Source: Psychrobacter immobilis
GTDB lineage: Bacteria; Pseudomonadota; Gammaproteobacteria; Pseudomonadales; Moraxellaceae
Reading direction: 5' to 3'
Assembly: GCF_904846285.1 (NCBI RefSeq)
Contig: NZ_CAJHAD010000024.1
Coordinates: forward strand, 1-39,653
DNA length: 39,653 nucleotides
Shown here: positions 1 to 7,765 of the stretch, one piece after another
Numbering within the stretch: position 1 is the stretch's first letter
Layout of the letters: each line of letters begins with the position of its first letter
Made by a program: the position numbers and the translations under genes
Notes under the pieces: model-generated
Seen by the model: only the letters and a program-made list of their open reading frames with translations
Told to the model about the DNA's origin: nothing
Database searches by the model: none

Positions 1-2
1 AA

Positions 3-524
3 GGTTGGGTGGAGAATAATCTACCTAAGCTATTTCATGATATGGGTTGTACTAATTTTATTGTGGACTGACTATATCAACCGAAATTCGATTATAAAAA
101 TAAGTTACTGCAATTGCGTAAGCCGAATTCTATAGATATAGAGCCTAGTGTTGGTAGTAGTTCAAATCATATGTTTCTACACTTATTTTTTTCTTTAGCT
201 ATTCATGAAGTCATTTTTTTAAACAAAGCTCCTTATGTTCCACCATTTTTAATTATTGACCAGCCTAGTCGACCATATTTTGAGAGCGATAATTCAGATA
301 AAAGAATAGCTGATAGTTTAGACAGTGATGATAGTAAAATCCGACAGGCTTTTGAATTACTGAACGATTATGTTGACAATCGTTTAAAAGAAAAAGGGCA
401 TTTTCAAATGATAGTTTTTGAACATGTTTCTCCTAGTTTTTTTGAGAGTTTAGAGCATTTTCACTTAGTTGAAGAGTTCAAAAATGGAAATGCACTTATT
501 ACAAACGAAATGTTAAAAGTTTAA
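3..524 (+). pseudogene. 3' remnant of a DUF3732-family ABC-type ATPase gene, interrupted by TGA
   Basis: The reading frame from base 3 enters the window from the left, meets TGA at 69-71, and then continues open to TAA at 522-524. The part after the TGA matches my memory of the C-terminus of DUF3732 proteins: a GSSSNHMFLHL segment, then VPPFLIIDQPSRPYF (the Walker-B/D-loop-like region), then a helical stretch ending QMIVFEH..HLVEEF. The codons before the TGA (GWVENNLPKLF...NFIVD) fit the same family without a frame change, so the TGA looks like a nonsense mutation, possibly of a Trp codon. DUF3732 proteins are ATPase components of three-component ABC conflict systems (ABC-3C), usually next to a small 'middle component' gene. 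The partner genes would lie left of the window. A TTG at 114 could in principle restart translation, but the product would lack the whole nucleotide-binding core. Family call fairly sure; pseudogene status depends on the unseen upstream part. Confidence 0.6.
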
Positions 525-636
525 TTGAATTTAGATAGTACGTAGAGTATATCTCACTCACCACTTAAGCTTTATTTTTTAAGTTAAGGTTGTATTGGAG
601 GTGCGGTTTAGCCCTGATTGTAGCGGTTATCCTGCT

Positions 637-723
637 TGGCTAGGCGAGTTGCAATGGCTTAGTGTGGAGTGGCGCGCGGAGCAAGCGACGCACCATACCT
701 TAGCCATTGCCTCGCCTAGACCA
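637..723. repeat. Long imperfect inverted repeat (REP/MITE-like)
   Basis: The left arm (637-667) begins TGGCTAGGCGAG and includes GCAATGGCTTAG. The right arm (692-723), reverse-complemented, begins TGGTCTAGGCGAG and includes GCAATGGCTAAGG. The arms match over about 30 bases with a 2-base gap and a few mismatches, around a GC-rich centre holding GGCGCGCGGAGCAAGCG. The patch is visibly more GC-rich than the AT-rich DNA at 525-595. It sits between the DUF3732 remnant and the DUF2256 genes, which converge on it. It could be a dispersed palindromic repeat, a small non-autonomous element, or simply a strong transcription-blocking hairpin. No transposase is visible. The remaining sequence of the 525-780 gap shows no convincing gene. 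Confidence 0.5.
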
Positions 724-780
724 GCAGATATGAGCGAAAAGCAGGAAATAGCTGCTTACTCCTATTGTCCTAATTTTAGC

Positions 781-927
781 TTAATCTGCTTTATCCTTCC
801 CACGCCGACACTTCTCAGAACAATAAATCACCTGCTCCCAATCCTTTTCCCACTTTTTACGCCAAGTAAACGGTCGCTGGCAGACGGGGCAGGTTTTCTG
901 TGGTAGGTTTACTTTTTTATGTGCCAT
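781..927 (-). CDS. DUF2256 small zinc-ribbon-like protein, copy 2 (48 aa)
   Basis: I translated this short gene directly from the complement. It begins [20 protein letters not shown], continues through [10 protein letters not shown] and ends [14 protein letters not shown]. The two pairs of cysteines (CPVC at 13-16 and CSEKC near 36-40) and the conserved [12 protein letters not shown] block are the hallmarks of the DUF2256 family, whose members are about 40-60 residues long and have no established function. The paired cysteines suggest a bound zinc ion. The start is supported by GGGAG six bases before the ATG. The gene lies 45 bases downstream of a second, related DUF2256 gene, in the same direction, so the two look like a tandem duplication transcribed together. 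The stop is TAA. Family assignment is confident; zinc binding is inferred. Confidence 0.85.
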   Translation of the reverse strand: MAHKKVNLPQKTCPVCQRPFTWRKKWEKDWEQVIYCSEKCRRGKDKAD

Positions 928-972
928 CACCTGCTCCCTTTTTCCCGTGTATCTCTAACTGCCTATTAAAGC

Positions 973-1143
973 CTACCTATCTTCCTTTTTATGATCCAAC
1001 CCTTCATACTTTTTCACGCGGCGACATTGGTCGGAGCAATAGACCATACTTTCCCAGTTTTTATCTAGCTTTTTAGTCCAACTAAACTCACGCTCGCAGA
1101 CAGGACATTCCTTTTTGCGAACGTTTTTCTTTTTGTGCGCCAT
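973..1143 (-). CDS. DUF2256 small zinc-ribbon-like protein, copy 1 (56 aa)
   Basis: Translation of the complement gives a 56-residue protein beginning MAHKKKNVRKKECPVCEREF and containing SWTKKLDKNWESMVYCSDQCRR. It has the same layout as its downstream neighbour: a basic N-terminus, CPVC (13-16), an aromatic/basic FSW.KK...NW block, and CSDQC (36-40). A longer charged tail (KYEGLDHKKEDR) follows. This is the DUF2256 family, for which no function is established; the cysteine pairs suggest a small zinc ribbon. The two copies share the overall motif but differ at many positions, so the duplication is not recent. The gene starts 56 bases after the end of the giant ATPase gene on the same strand, with only a weak GAGA-type ribosome site, so it could be co-transcribed with that gene. 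Confidence 0.85.
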   Translation of the reverse strand: MAHKKKNVRKKECPVCEREFSWTKKLDKNWESMVYCSDQCRRVKKYEGLDHKKEDR

Positions 1144-1199
1144 ATTTCTCTCATTAGTTTGTTTGATGCATCAATAGTTTACCTCTATTATCAATACTA

Positions 1200-4100
1200 C
1201 TACTCATAATCATCAAATATTTTGTTCAGCCTATTGAGGCTATTGACGATAAGCTTGCCCGATTTATCGGTACTGCCATCAATCGCCAGCTTTTCATCCA
1301 GACGCATATTGAGTGGGGCAAGCGCCTCTTTGAGCGCATTTGCCATTAGCGCCATCTGTGTTGTAATGTCAGGCACATCGATAGCTGGCGTTTGCTTCGC
1401 TATGCTCTGCTCATGCTTAAGCAGGCTGTCAGTTAAGCTATGAGACAAGCTATCAGCCATTTTATGTGCCAGTTGCTCAACCGCATCCACCAACTGCACC
1501 ATCAGCTGTTTTTGCATCTCTTGGCTTTGCTTGAGCTGCTCGCCTTCCGCCTTTTCAGCATTATAATCATGCTTATAGATTTGCATTAGCTGATTCATGC
1601 TCTTCTCAAAGCCATTATCAATGCTGTCGCTGACGACTTTGGCATTATCTACAAAACCCGTAATAAAGCTATCGGCGAGGATTTTTTGTGACTCTAGTTG
1701 CGCGTCTAGCTGAGTCTTTAACTGCGCTTGCTGTCCAGCTTGTTGTAAGCGGGCGATTTGCTCTGGATTGTTTTGCGTTAAATATGTCTCAAATTGACTA
1801 CTAATGGCATTGAAGCCACTGGCCAAGTCGACCAACTGAGCGACGATACGCGCGCCGACATCACCATCTTCACCACCCATGGCTTTGTTACGTAAGAAAT
1901 CAGCTTTGATTTGTGCCCAACGCGCAGCCTCAGTCTCGGTCAATTCACCACGCATCTCGCCAAGCTTGAGTAGGTTGCTCTCTGCGCCTTGCGTGAGTAG
2001 TTGTGACTCGCCCAGATAATGGTCATCTATCAGCTGATTCAGCTCTTCTTTATTCATGACCGCCGATAATTTTTCGGTCATCTTATTCATATTACGGTAA
2101 CTGCCTTGCAGCTTAAATATCGGCTCAACGCGATATTTATCATCTTGTGATGCTGAGGCAATATAGGCTTGGTTGACATCGAGAATGACTTTTTGCACCG
2201 TAAACATATGACGCAAGATAGCGATAATCTCGTTGATCTCTGAAGTGCTATACGGATAAGTTAGCTCGCTGCTTTGCGCTTGGGCAAGGTTGGTATTGTC
2301 TGTTTTCGCCATTTTGATTAAGCGATGCACATCGCTCAAATCACGATTGGCCAGTGGCGCTAATACGGCGTTTGAGGTGAGCGAGTTTTCGATATAACTG
2401 AGGGCAAATATCTCTTCCATGCCGCTCATGATATCGCCTAAGTTATAGATATCGGCACGGTTGGCAAGCATATCAGGCACTTTGAACGCCTCGCCACTTT
2501 CGGTATACGGGTTACCCGCCATGACCACGCAGAACTTCTTACCACGCATATCATAGGTCTTAGTCTTGCCTTGCCAGACGCCATCGATACGGCGCGTACC
2601 ATCACCGAGCGAGATAAACTTCTGCAAAAATTCAGCGTGTGTATGCTGAATATCATCGAGATAGAGCATGACGTTATTACCCATCTCAAAAGCTAAGTTT
2701 ATTTTATTCAGCTCTTCTCGTGCGGTGGCATTGGGTGCTTTTTCGGGATCTAATGAAGTCACATCATGACCAAGTGAGGGACAATTAATTTTCATAAAGA
2801 TGAGGCCAAGACGATTGGCGACGTATTCCATTAAGGTGGTTTTACCGTACCCCGGTGGCGATATCATCATGAGGATACCCATCAAGTCGGTACGCTTGTC
2901 ATCGCCGACCGTGCCCATCTGTTTGGCAAGGTTATCGCCAATCAGAGGTAAATAACTTTCATTAATCAAACGGTTACGCACAAATGAGGACAACGGACGT
3001 GGCATAAACTCGTCCAGTCGCAATGTCTCTTTTGAGTCATGTAATATCTCTGAGCGCATGGCTAAGTAACGCTTATAAGCAGGGATAACTTGGGTGTCGT
3101 GGTGATGCAGGCGACTTAAAAAGTCATCGACAGCAAAGGTCAAGGTTTGCTGCTGGATACGGGTATGCTCGCCCAGTAAATGCTTGACCTGACTCTCAAG
3201 CGACACCTTACCTGTGCGACGCTCGAAACTTTGCACTTGATTAAGTGGGTTGTTAATACTGGTCAGCGAGGGCGCTGAAAACGAAGTGCTTGTTGCACCT
3301 TTATCAATACTATCAAAGCTTACCCCTGACTCGATAAGATGCTGTACCAAATCTTCTCTTTGACCATCATTTAGCTGAGTAAGTAAAATAGCAATCGCTT
3401 CGGGCACATAATGACGACTACTTGCCAATTGCTGTTGGCGTAGGATATTTTCTTCCTCAATTTTGGTCTGCTGCTCTTCGCTGAGCGCATTATCGCTGCT
3501 TGCTTCAATTTGCATATGTGCTGTATCGCTATCGCCATAAGCAGTATTGCCATAAGTTTGATCGAGGAGCGCATGGAACCATGTGGCTAGCAGCTCATAG
3601 GCTGATTTGGGCTGTAAACCAAGCTTGCCAATCGAGGACTGTAGTTGCTCAAAACCCATGTTATTTTGCGCATTGCCTGATGAACTATTGAGCGTTTTAC
3701 TCAACTGCTCACATAACTGCTGTGCTTGTTGGCTAGTCTGCCACTCGATATTGCTATTGGGCGTAGTAACTTGCCCCATAACGCTGACCAAATATTCACA
3801 AGCTTGCTGCACGTAGCTTTGCTGAAATATTTTAGCATTATGAACATCACTAGTATTTGAATCTAGTTCTGGGTCTGATAGCTTATCAGCATTGCTATTA
3901 TTGCTAACTTTGTCATCATGATAAGCACTCACAAAGTGACTCATCACATGGGTCATATCTTCGACCAGCAACGCTTTTGCGCTGTCACTGCCTAACGTAC
4001 GGCGCAGTTGTTCGGCAGTAATGGCTCTATCTTGCCAGTTATTCACTCGCGTCAGTACCAGCTCATTTAACCAAGCATCATAACCAAACTGACGTAAGGC

Positions 4101-7100
4101 GTCTAAGCCAAGTGCTTGCACGAGGTTCAATTGCCAGTAAAATAGTTGCGCCAACGCTCGTACTTGCGGGGTATAAATTAATAGTCCAGCTTCACGTAGG
4201 GTGGGTAATATTTGCAGCAATAACAGCGTCGCATCATGGTCATGAATACCTTTGTCATAACCGAGCTGATAACGCGGCGTCGCATAGGCTCTGACGAGTT
4301 TAGGTAGCGGACTGTCCTCATCTATTTCACCCTTGCTATCAAAGGTTAACAGTGTCGCATCATAAGCCTGATATAGAAGCGCTTCAGTCAAACCATCTTG
4401 GCTTTTTTTAGCACTTTCGATAATGCTATACGCCAAGTACTCAGCGCGATAAACGATGTCTGATTCGGAGGCGATATTCATATCCCAATAAGGGCGCAAA
4501 GCATTTAGCTCAGCATTATTGAGCACTTCATAATAATCGGTGCCCGTTAGATGTAAATTGAGAATGCGCTTGCCATCTGACTGCTGACGACTGAGCAACG
4601 TTAAATCTAAAGGCTGGGTATTGACTGAAAAGCGGTGCTTGCCCAATTTAATAATTTGACCGCCATCTTCGAATAAGTCAGACTTATCTTTTAGACTCTT
4701 ATAACTCTCTATTTGTATGGCTTTTAGGCGGGCATCAATATCATCTGCTTTGACACTAAAGCCCATCGCTTGCAAGTCTTTGGCGATAGCACGTACTTTT
4801 TGTACCAGACCATCTGCCGCAAAATAGGTGTTTAATGCCTCTTCATCGACAAAACCTGTCACGCCTGTACTTTGGGTACGTTTTTTAATGCTCTCAAGCA
4901 TTCGTAATGCGCCATCACCTAAGTTCTGGGCTTTACGATTACGGGTATCAAGCAGTTGCTGCTTATGATTTTCAAAGGTTTCGTAAATCTCTTCACGCTT
5001 GGCTATGATATCCACTAAAAATTGATCACCACTACCGCTCTCTGGATCAGCGAACTGACTTTCCAATTCTTCTAACTGTACCAATAGCTTTGCCATTTGC
5101 TCATCTGATTTCTCAGGCGTATTAGCAATCGATAAAGCGTTAGCAATCGACTGACCAAACAGCTTAAACTGCGCACCAAACTGCGCAACTGCTTCGGCAG
5201 AGCCTAAGTTTTTGCGCTTATGATTGAGCTTGGCTTTGCTTTGATTGAGACTCGAATAAATGGTCGATATGTCATCGATAATTTGGGTGCGTACCGTGGC
5301 ATCAGCAACATCTAACGTGCCTAATAGCTCAGTCAACAGATCTAAGCCTTGCGCCGTCTCATCAATTTTTTTGAGTACTGGCTTTAGCTCAGCATTGGTC
5401 TCGGCCGTGTTTAAGCGCTCACTGACATCTACTAATATAGCTTCGTAGCTTGATAGCGCTTTTTCCCCGCTTAAAAATAGGACGGTTTTTTCGGCAAGCT
5501 CGCTTTCTGCCTCTTCTAACTGTATCCGCAATGCCTTTAGCTTATCGCTATCTAAATAACGCAAGTCCTCCAAGCTGACCAGCCGGCCTTTTTGTCGTCT
5601 TAACGCCGACAGCTGCTCCACATAATCACCGGCAGACTCAAAAGTAGTCACACGTATCTGCCGTAATATCTCATTTTGCTGAGTGTCGGCATCACTTAAA
5701 GCGGTTTGGGTTTGCTTTTGGATGCTTTGTACTTTGGCAAACTCATCAATGACCAATTCAGCTGTCGCCGTTACTTCCTTGATACTACTGGCGACGTCGT
5801 TAAGCTCAGGATCGGACAACCAGTAATAACTATCAAATAGGCGGCTGGTATTATCCGCTAGCTCTTCATAGAGCTTTTGTGACACGCTTTGATTATCAAT
5901 GAGGCGAGTAATACTATAAAGGTCGGAGATACCACGTACCAATTCTTTATTGCCAATTTTGCCATAAAAGCTGGTACTTTCAGGCAACTCACTGACATAT
6001 TCAGGTGACGCATAAGGCGTATGCCATATCTGCATCGGATGAATGCGTGACGGCTCACTTTGATCATTAAACAGTACCAAACGCCCATTGTCTGCCAATG
6101 CCATACCATTGCAGTAAATGGGATTTGCTAGTTGTTTTTTAATGAGGTTATAAGGAAATAATCCTGTGATACCTAAAGCGACATCGTAAAATAAAAACAA
6201 TACGTCTTCACCATTGGGCGATACGATTTTACGTTTAAACTTTAAGTCTTTAGCACCGACGCTATTAGCATCGAACAGCTTATACTCACCGGTTTGCAGA
6301 TAATAACCACCGGGAAATATAATACCGTGATCTTCTGGCAGCTGCACACACGACTGCCCAATCGCATCCAAACGCAGCACTGCTTCGGTCAAGGTGTTAT
6401 AAACAAAATAACGATAACTGTCTTCGCGATACGGCCGTATTTTCAGCAGTATTAAACTGCCAACTTTGGCATAAGCAATCTCGGCATCGGTCAGCGATTG
6501 GGTGCGATCATTCACAGGCTCACTATAAATACCCTGCCCTGATTGGGTGTTATCCTCAATCTTAATGGTCAAATCGCCACCAATGGTTTCCACAAATATG
6601 GTATCTAAGATATTCATATGCGGATATTTACCATTGATCATCTGATCACGCGTGGTATCTACCCAATCAAAATCGTAAGCAGGAGGCAACTCGATATCAC
6701 GCTCGCCTCGATTGTCTACGTAGGCAATTTGAGCTGACTCTGGTATGCCTTGGCTAAAATCTAGGGCAAAACGAAAGACGCGAATATCGGTGATACGCTC
6801 GCCAATTTGAAACGCCAATAGCAATTTGCTGTCTTTGACGGTCAGCTGAATCAGGCGCGTTTGCTTGTAATATCGATATAGCTCGTTAAAATCTTGTACA
6901 AATGCCTCTTGATCTAAAAAGGTATTTTTTAAATCTACTTCTTCCAGCTGATATTCTTGCTCAGTATGTTCGCTGCTATTACTGTTATCGGTAGTACTTT
7001 GGGCGTTTGCTGTAGTTGCGCCGTTATCAGTATCAACAACGCTTTCGCTATTATTATCATCACCATTTTTATTAGCGGGATCTATCAATCGATATAGCGA

Positions 7101-7436
7101 CAACACATCTTTGATATTACTCGCCCGCTTTAGCCCCATAAAAACATTGTAGCCAAACAACAGATAATCGCCAACTTGCACCATATCTTGCGCCACACAG
7201 TTGTATTCGGTACGAATACGGGTGCGGGCGATAACTTGCATCTGCGTGCTGCCAAACTCTTGTAGGCGCGCATTATTCAGCTTAGCGGTCTGTTGCTCTA
7301 GCCGACTACCCTGCTCAGTAAGACGTTTTTTAATAAGCTCATAAGCATTACCTGAAGCGACCGCTTGATCCGTTTGCTCGGATTGGTTCTGGCTATTGGT
7401 ATTATTTGAATTGGTTGCGTTTTGCGTATCCGCCAT
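1200..7436 (-). CDS. Giant DUF3686-family AAA ATPase, labelled 'DNA repair ATPase' (2078 aa)
   Basis: Layout: residues 1-25 are Asn/Gln/Ser-rich. A DUF3686-like, beta-rich region spans roughly 30-540 and is interrupted near 104-150 by an Asn/Asp/Ser/Thr-rich insert. Long coiled coils cover about 545-870. A helical middle leads to a single AAA module with Walker A PPGYGKTTL near 1527-1535, Walker B VMLYLDDIQ near 1589-1597, and a downstream VVMAGNPY segment that may be sensor 1. The last 300 residues are again largely helical and Gln/Lys-rich. Databases commonly label the family 'DNA repair ATPase', but I know of no experiment behind the name. I see no nuclease, helicase or DNA-binding motif. 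A single AAA core with long coiled coils suits a hexameric remodeller or a structural machine. It lies downstream of the flotillin and YqiJ-like genes on the same strand, but a terminator intervenes, so it may have its own promoter. An alternative ATG at 7450 is out of frame. Confidence 0.9.
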   Translation of the reverse strand: MADTQNATNSNNTNSQNQSEQTDQAVASGNAYELIKKRLTEQGSRLEQQTAKLNNARLQEFGSTQMQVIARTRIRTEYNCVAQDMVQVGDYLLFGYNVFMGLKRASNIKDVLSLYRLIDPANKNGDDNNSESVVDTDNGATTANAQSTTDNSNSSEHTEQEYQLEEVDLKNTFLDQEAFVQDFNELYRYYKQTRLIQLTVKDSKLLLAFQIGERITDIRVFRFALDFSQGIPESAQIAYVDNRGERDIELPPAYDFDWVDTTRDQMINGKYPHMNILDTIFVETIGGDLTIKIEDNTQSGQGIYSEPVNDRTQSLTDAEIAYAKVGSLILLKIRPYREDSYRYFVYNTLTEAVLRLDAIGQSCVQLPEDHGIIFPGGYYLQTGEYKLFDANSVGAKDLKFKRKIVSPNGEDVLFLFYDVALGITGLFPYNLIKKQLANPIYCNGMALADNGRLVLFNDQSEPSRIHPMQIWHTPYASPEYVSELPESTSFYGKIGNKELVRGISDLYSITRLIDNQSVSQKLYEELADNTSRLFDSYYWLSDPELNDVASSIKEVTATAELVIDEFAKVQSIQKQTQTALSDADTQQNEILRQIRVTTFESAGDYVEQLSALRRQKGRLVSLEDLRYLDSDKLKALRIQLEEAESELAEKTVLFLSGEKALSSYEAILVDVSERLNTAETNAELKPVLKKIDETAQGLDLLTELLGTLDVADATVRTQIIDDISTIYSSLNQSKAKLNHKRKNLGSAEAVAQFGAQFKLFGQSIANALSIANTPEKSDEQMAKLLVQLEELESQFADPESGSGDQFLVDIIAKREEIYETFENHKQQLLDTRNRKAQNLGDGALRMLESIKKRTQSTGVTGFVDEEALNTYFAADGLVQKVRAIAKDLQAMGFSVKADDIDARLKAIQIESYKSLKDKSDLFEDGGQIIKLGKHRFSVNTQPLDLTLLSRQQSDGKRILNLHLTGTDYYEVLNNAELNALRPYWDMNIASESDIVYRAEYLAYSIIESAKKSQDGLTEALLYQAYDATLLTFDSKGEIDEDSPLPKLVRAYATPRYQLGYDKGIHDHDATLLLLQILPTLREAGLLIYTPQVRALAQLFYWQLNLVQALGLDALRQFGYDAWLNELVLTRVNNWQDRAITAEQLRRTLGSDSAKALLVEDMTHVMSHFVSAYHDDKVSNNSNADKLSDPELDSNTSDVHNAKIFQQSYVQQACEYLVSVMGQVTTPNSNIEWQTSQQAQQLCEQLSKTLNSSSGNAQNNMGFEQLQSSIGKLGLQPKSAYELLATWFHALLDQTYGNTAYGDSDTAHMQIEASSDNALSEEQQTKIEEENILRQQQLASSRHYVPEAIAILLTQLNDGQREDLVQHLIESGVSFDSIDKGATSTSFSAPSLTSINNPLNQVQSFERRTGKVSLESQVKHLLGEHTRIQQQTLTFAVDDFLSRLHHHDTQVIPAYKRYLAMRSEILHDSKETLRLDEFMPRPLSSFVRNRLINESYLPLIGDNLAKQMGTVGDDKRTDLMGILMMISPPGYGKTTLMEYVANRLGLIFMKINCPSLGHDVTSLDPEKAPNATAREELNKINLAFEMGNNVMLYLDDIQHTHAEFLQKFISLGDGTRRIDGVWQGKTKTYDMRGKKFCVVMAGNPYTESGEAFKVPDMLANRADIYNLGDIMSGMEEIFALSYIENSLTSNAVLAPLANRDLSDVHRLIKMAKTDNTNLAQAQSSELTYPYSTSEINEIIAILRHMFTVQKVILDVNQAYIASASQDDKYRVEPIFKLQGSYRNMNKMTEKLSAVMNKEELNQLIDDHYLGESQLLTQGAESNLLKLGEMRGELTETEAARWAQIKADFLRNKAMGGEDGDVGARIVAQLVDLASGFNAISSQFETYLTQNNPEQIARLQQAGQQAQLKTQLDAQLESQKILADSFITGFVDNAKVVSDSIDNGFEKSMNQLMQIYKHDYNAEKAEGEQLKQSQEMQKQLMVQLVDAVEQLAHKMADSLSHSLTDSLLKHEQSIAKQTPAIDVPDITTQMALMANALKEALAPLNMRLDEKLAIDGSTDKSGKLIVNSLNRLNKIFDDYE

Positions 7437-7502
7437 CGTTGCTCGTCCATTTTATTTTCAGGCAATAAGATAAATCTAAGGTTTTTTGTATTAAAGAAGC
7501 AC

Positions 7503-7554
7503 TTGGCTAATCTAAAAAAACGAGTGGTCACCGCTGGTTTTCTTAGATTAGCCA
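7503..7554. promoter_or_regulatory. Large hairpin in the leader of the giant ATPase gene
   Basis: TTGGCTAATCTAA at 7503-7515 is answered perfectly by TTAGATTAGCCAA at 7542-7554. The pairing continues inward through an A/T tract to about 19 base pairs, allowing one wobble pair. The loop region holds GGTCACC. It sits 67-118 bases upstream of the ATPase start codon on the transcribed side, so it would lie in the 5' leader if transcription begins further upstream or reads through from the flotillin gene. The strand that would make the ATPase message has no T-tract immediately after it, so it is a poor intrinsic terminator. It may be a leader control element or the ends of a small dead mobile element. 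Confidence 0.45.
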
Positions 7555-7591
7555 ACTCATTGTCTTAGGTTGGCAAAACCACTTCATAGAA

Positions 7592-7705
7592 ATGCTATTT
7601 AAAGAGTTTCCCTTGCAAAGCTATGAGCTAGGAAATAATAAAGATCTGGAAGAGCTTTATCCTAATGCAAAAGAAAATTCATCCTTTTCTAGTAAGGTAA
7701 TCTGA
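7592..7705 (+). other. Short orphan reading frame, possible gene remnant (37 codons)
   Basis: The frame starts MLFKEFPLQSYELGNNKDLE and ends in TGA. It extends upstream without an ATG to a stop at 7544-7546, giving a stretch of about 53 codons that reads like normal protein (...VLGWQNHFIEMLFKEF...). There is no Shine-Dalgarno sequence before the ATG. It is on the strand opposite all neighbours, between the large hairpin and the flotillin terminator. I do not recognise it. It may be the tail of a decayed gene or simply chance. Nothing else gene-like is visible between the ATPase and flotillin genes. Confidence 0.2.
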
Positions 7706-7712
7706 GCTTCTC

Positions 7713-7757
7713 AGGCTAAAAAATCTGCCGCATAAGCAACAGATTTTTTATGAGCCT
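7713..7757 (-). terminator. Intrinsic terminator after the flotillin gene
   Basis: AAAAAATCTG (7718-7727) pairs perfectly with CAGATTTTTT (7740-7749), and an outer AGGCT/AGCCT pair extends the stem. On the minus strand the stem runs into a T-tract nine bases after the flotillin stop codon. It should separate flotillin transcription from the ATPase gene, at least partly. Confidence 0.75.
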
Positions 7758-7765
7758 CAAAATGA

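Noticed and set aside
595..906. Open plus-strand frame of 103 codons
   Set aside because: It runs through the inverted repeat and then antisense to the DUF2256 gene at 781-927, whose family motifs are clear; the plus-strand translation resembles nothing.
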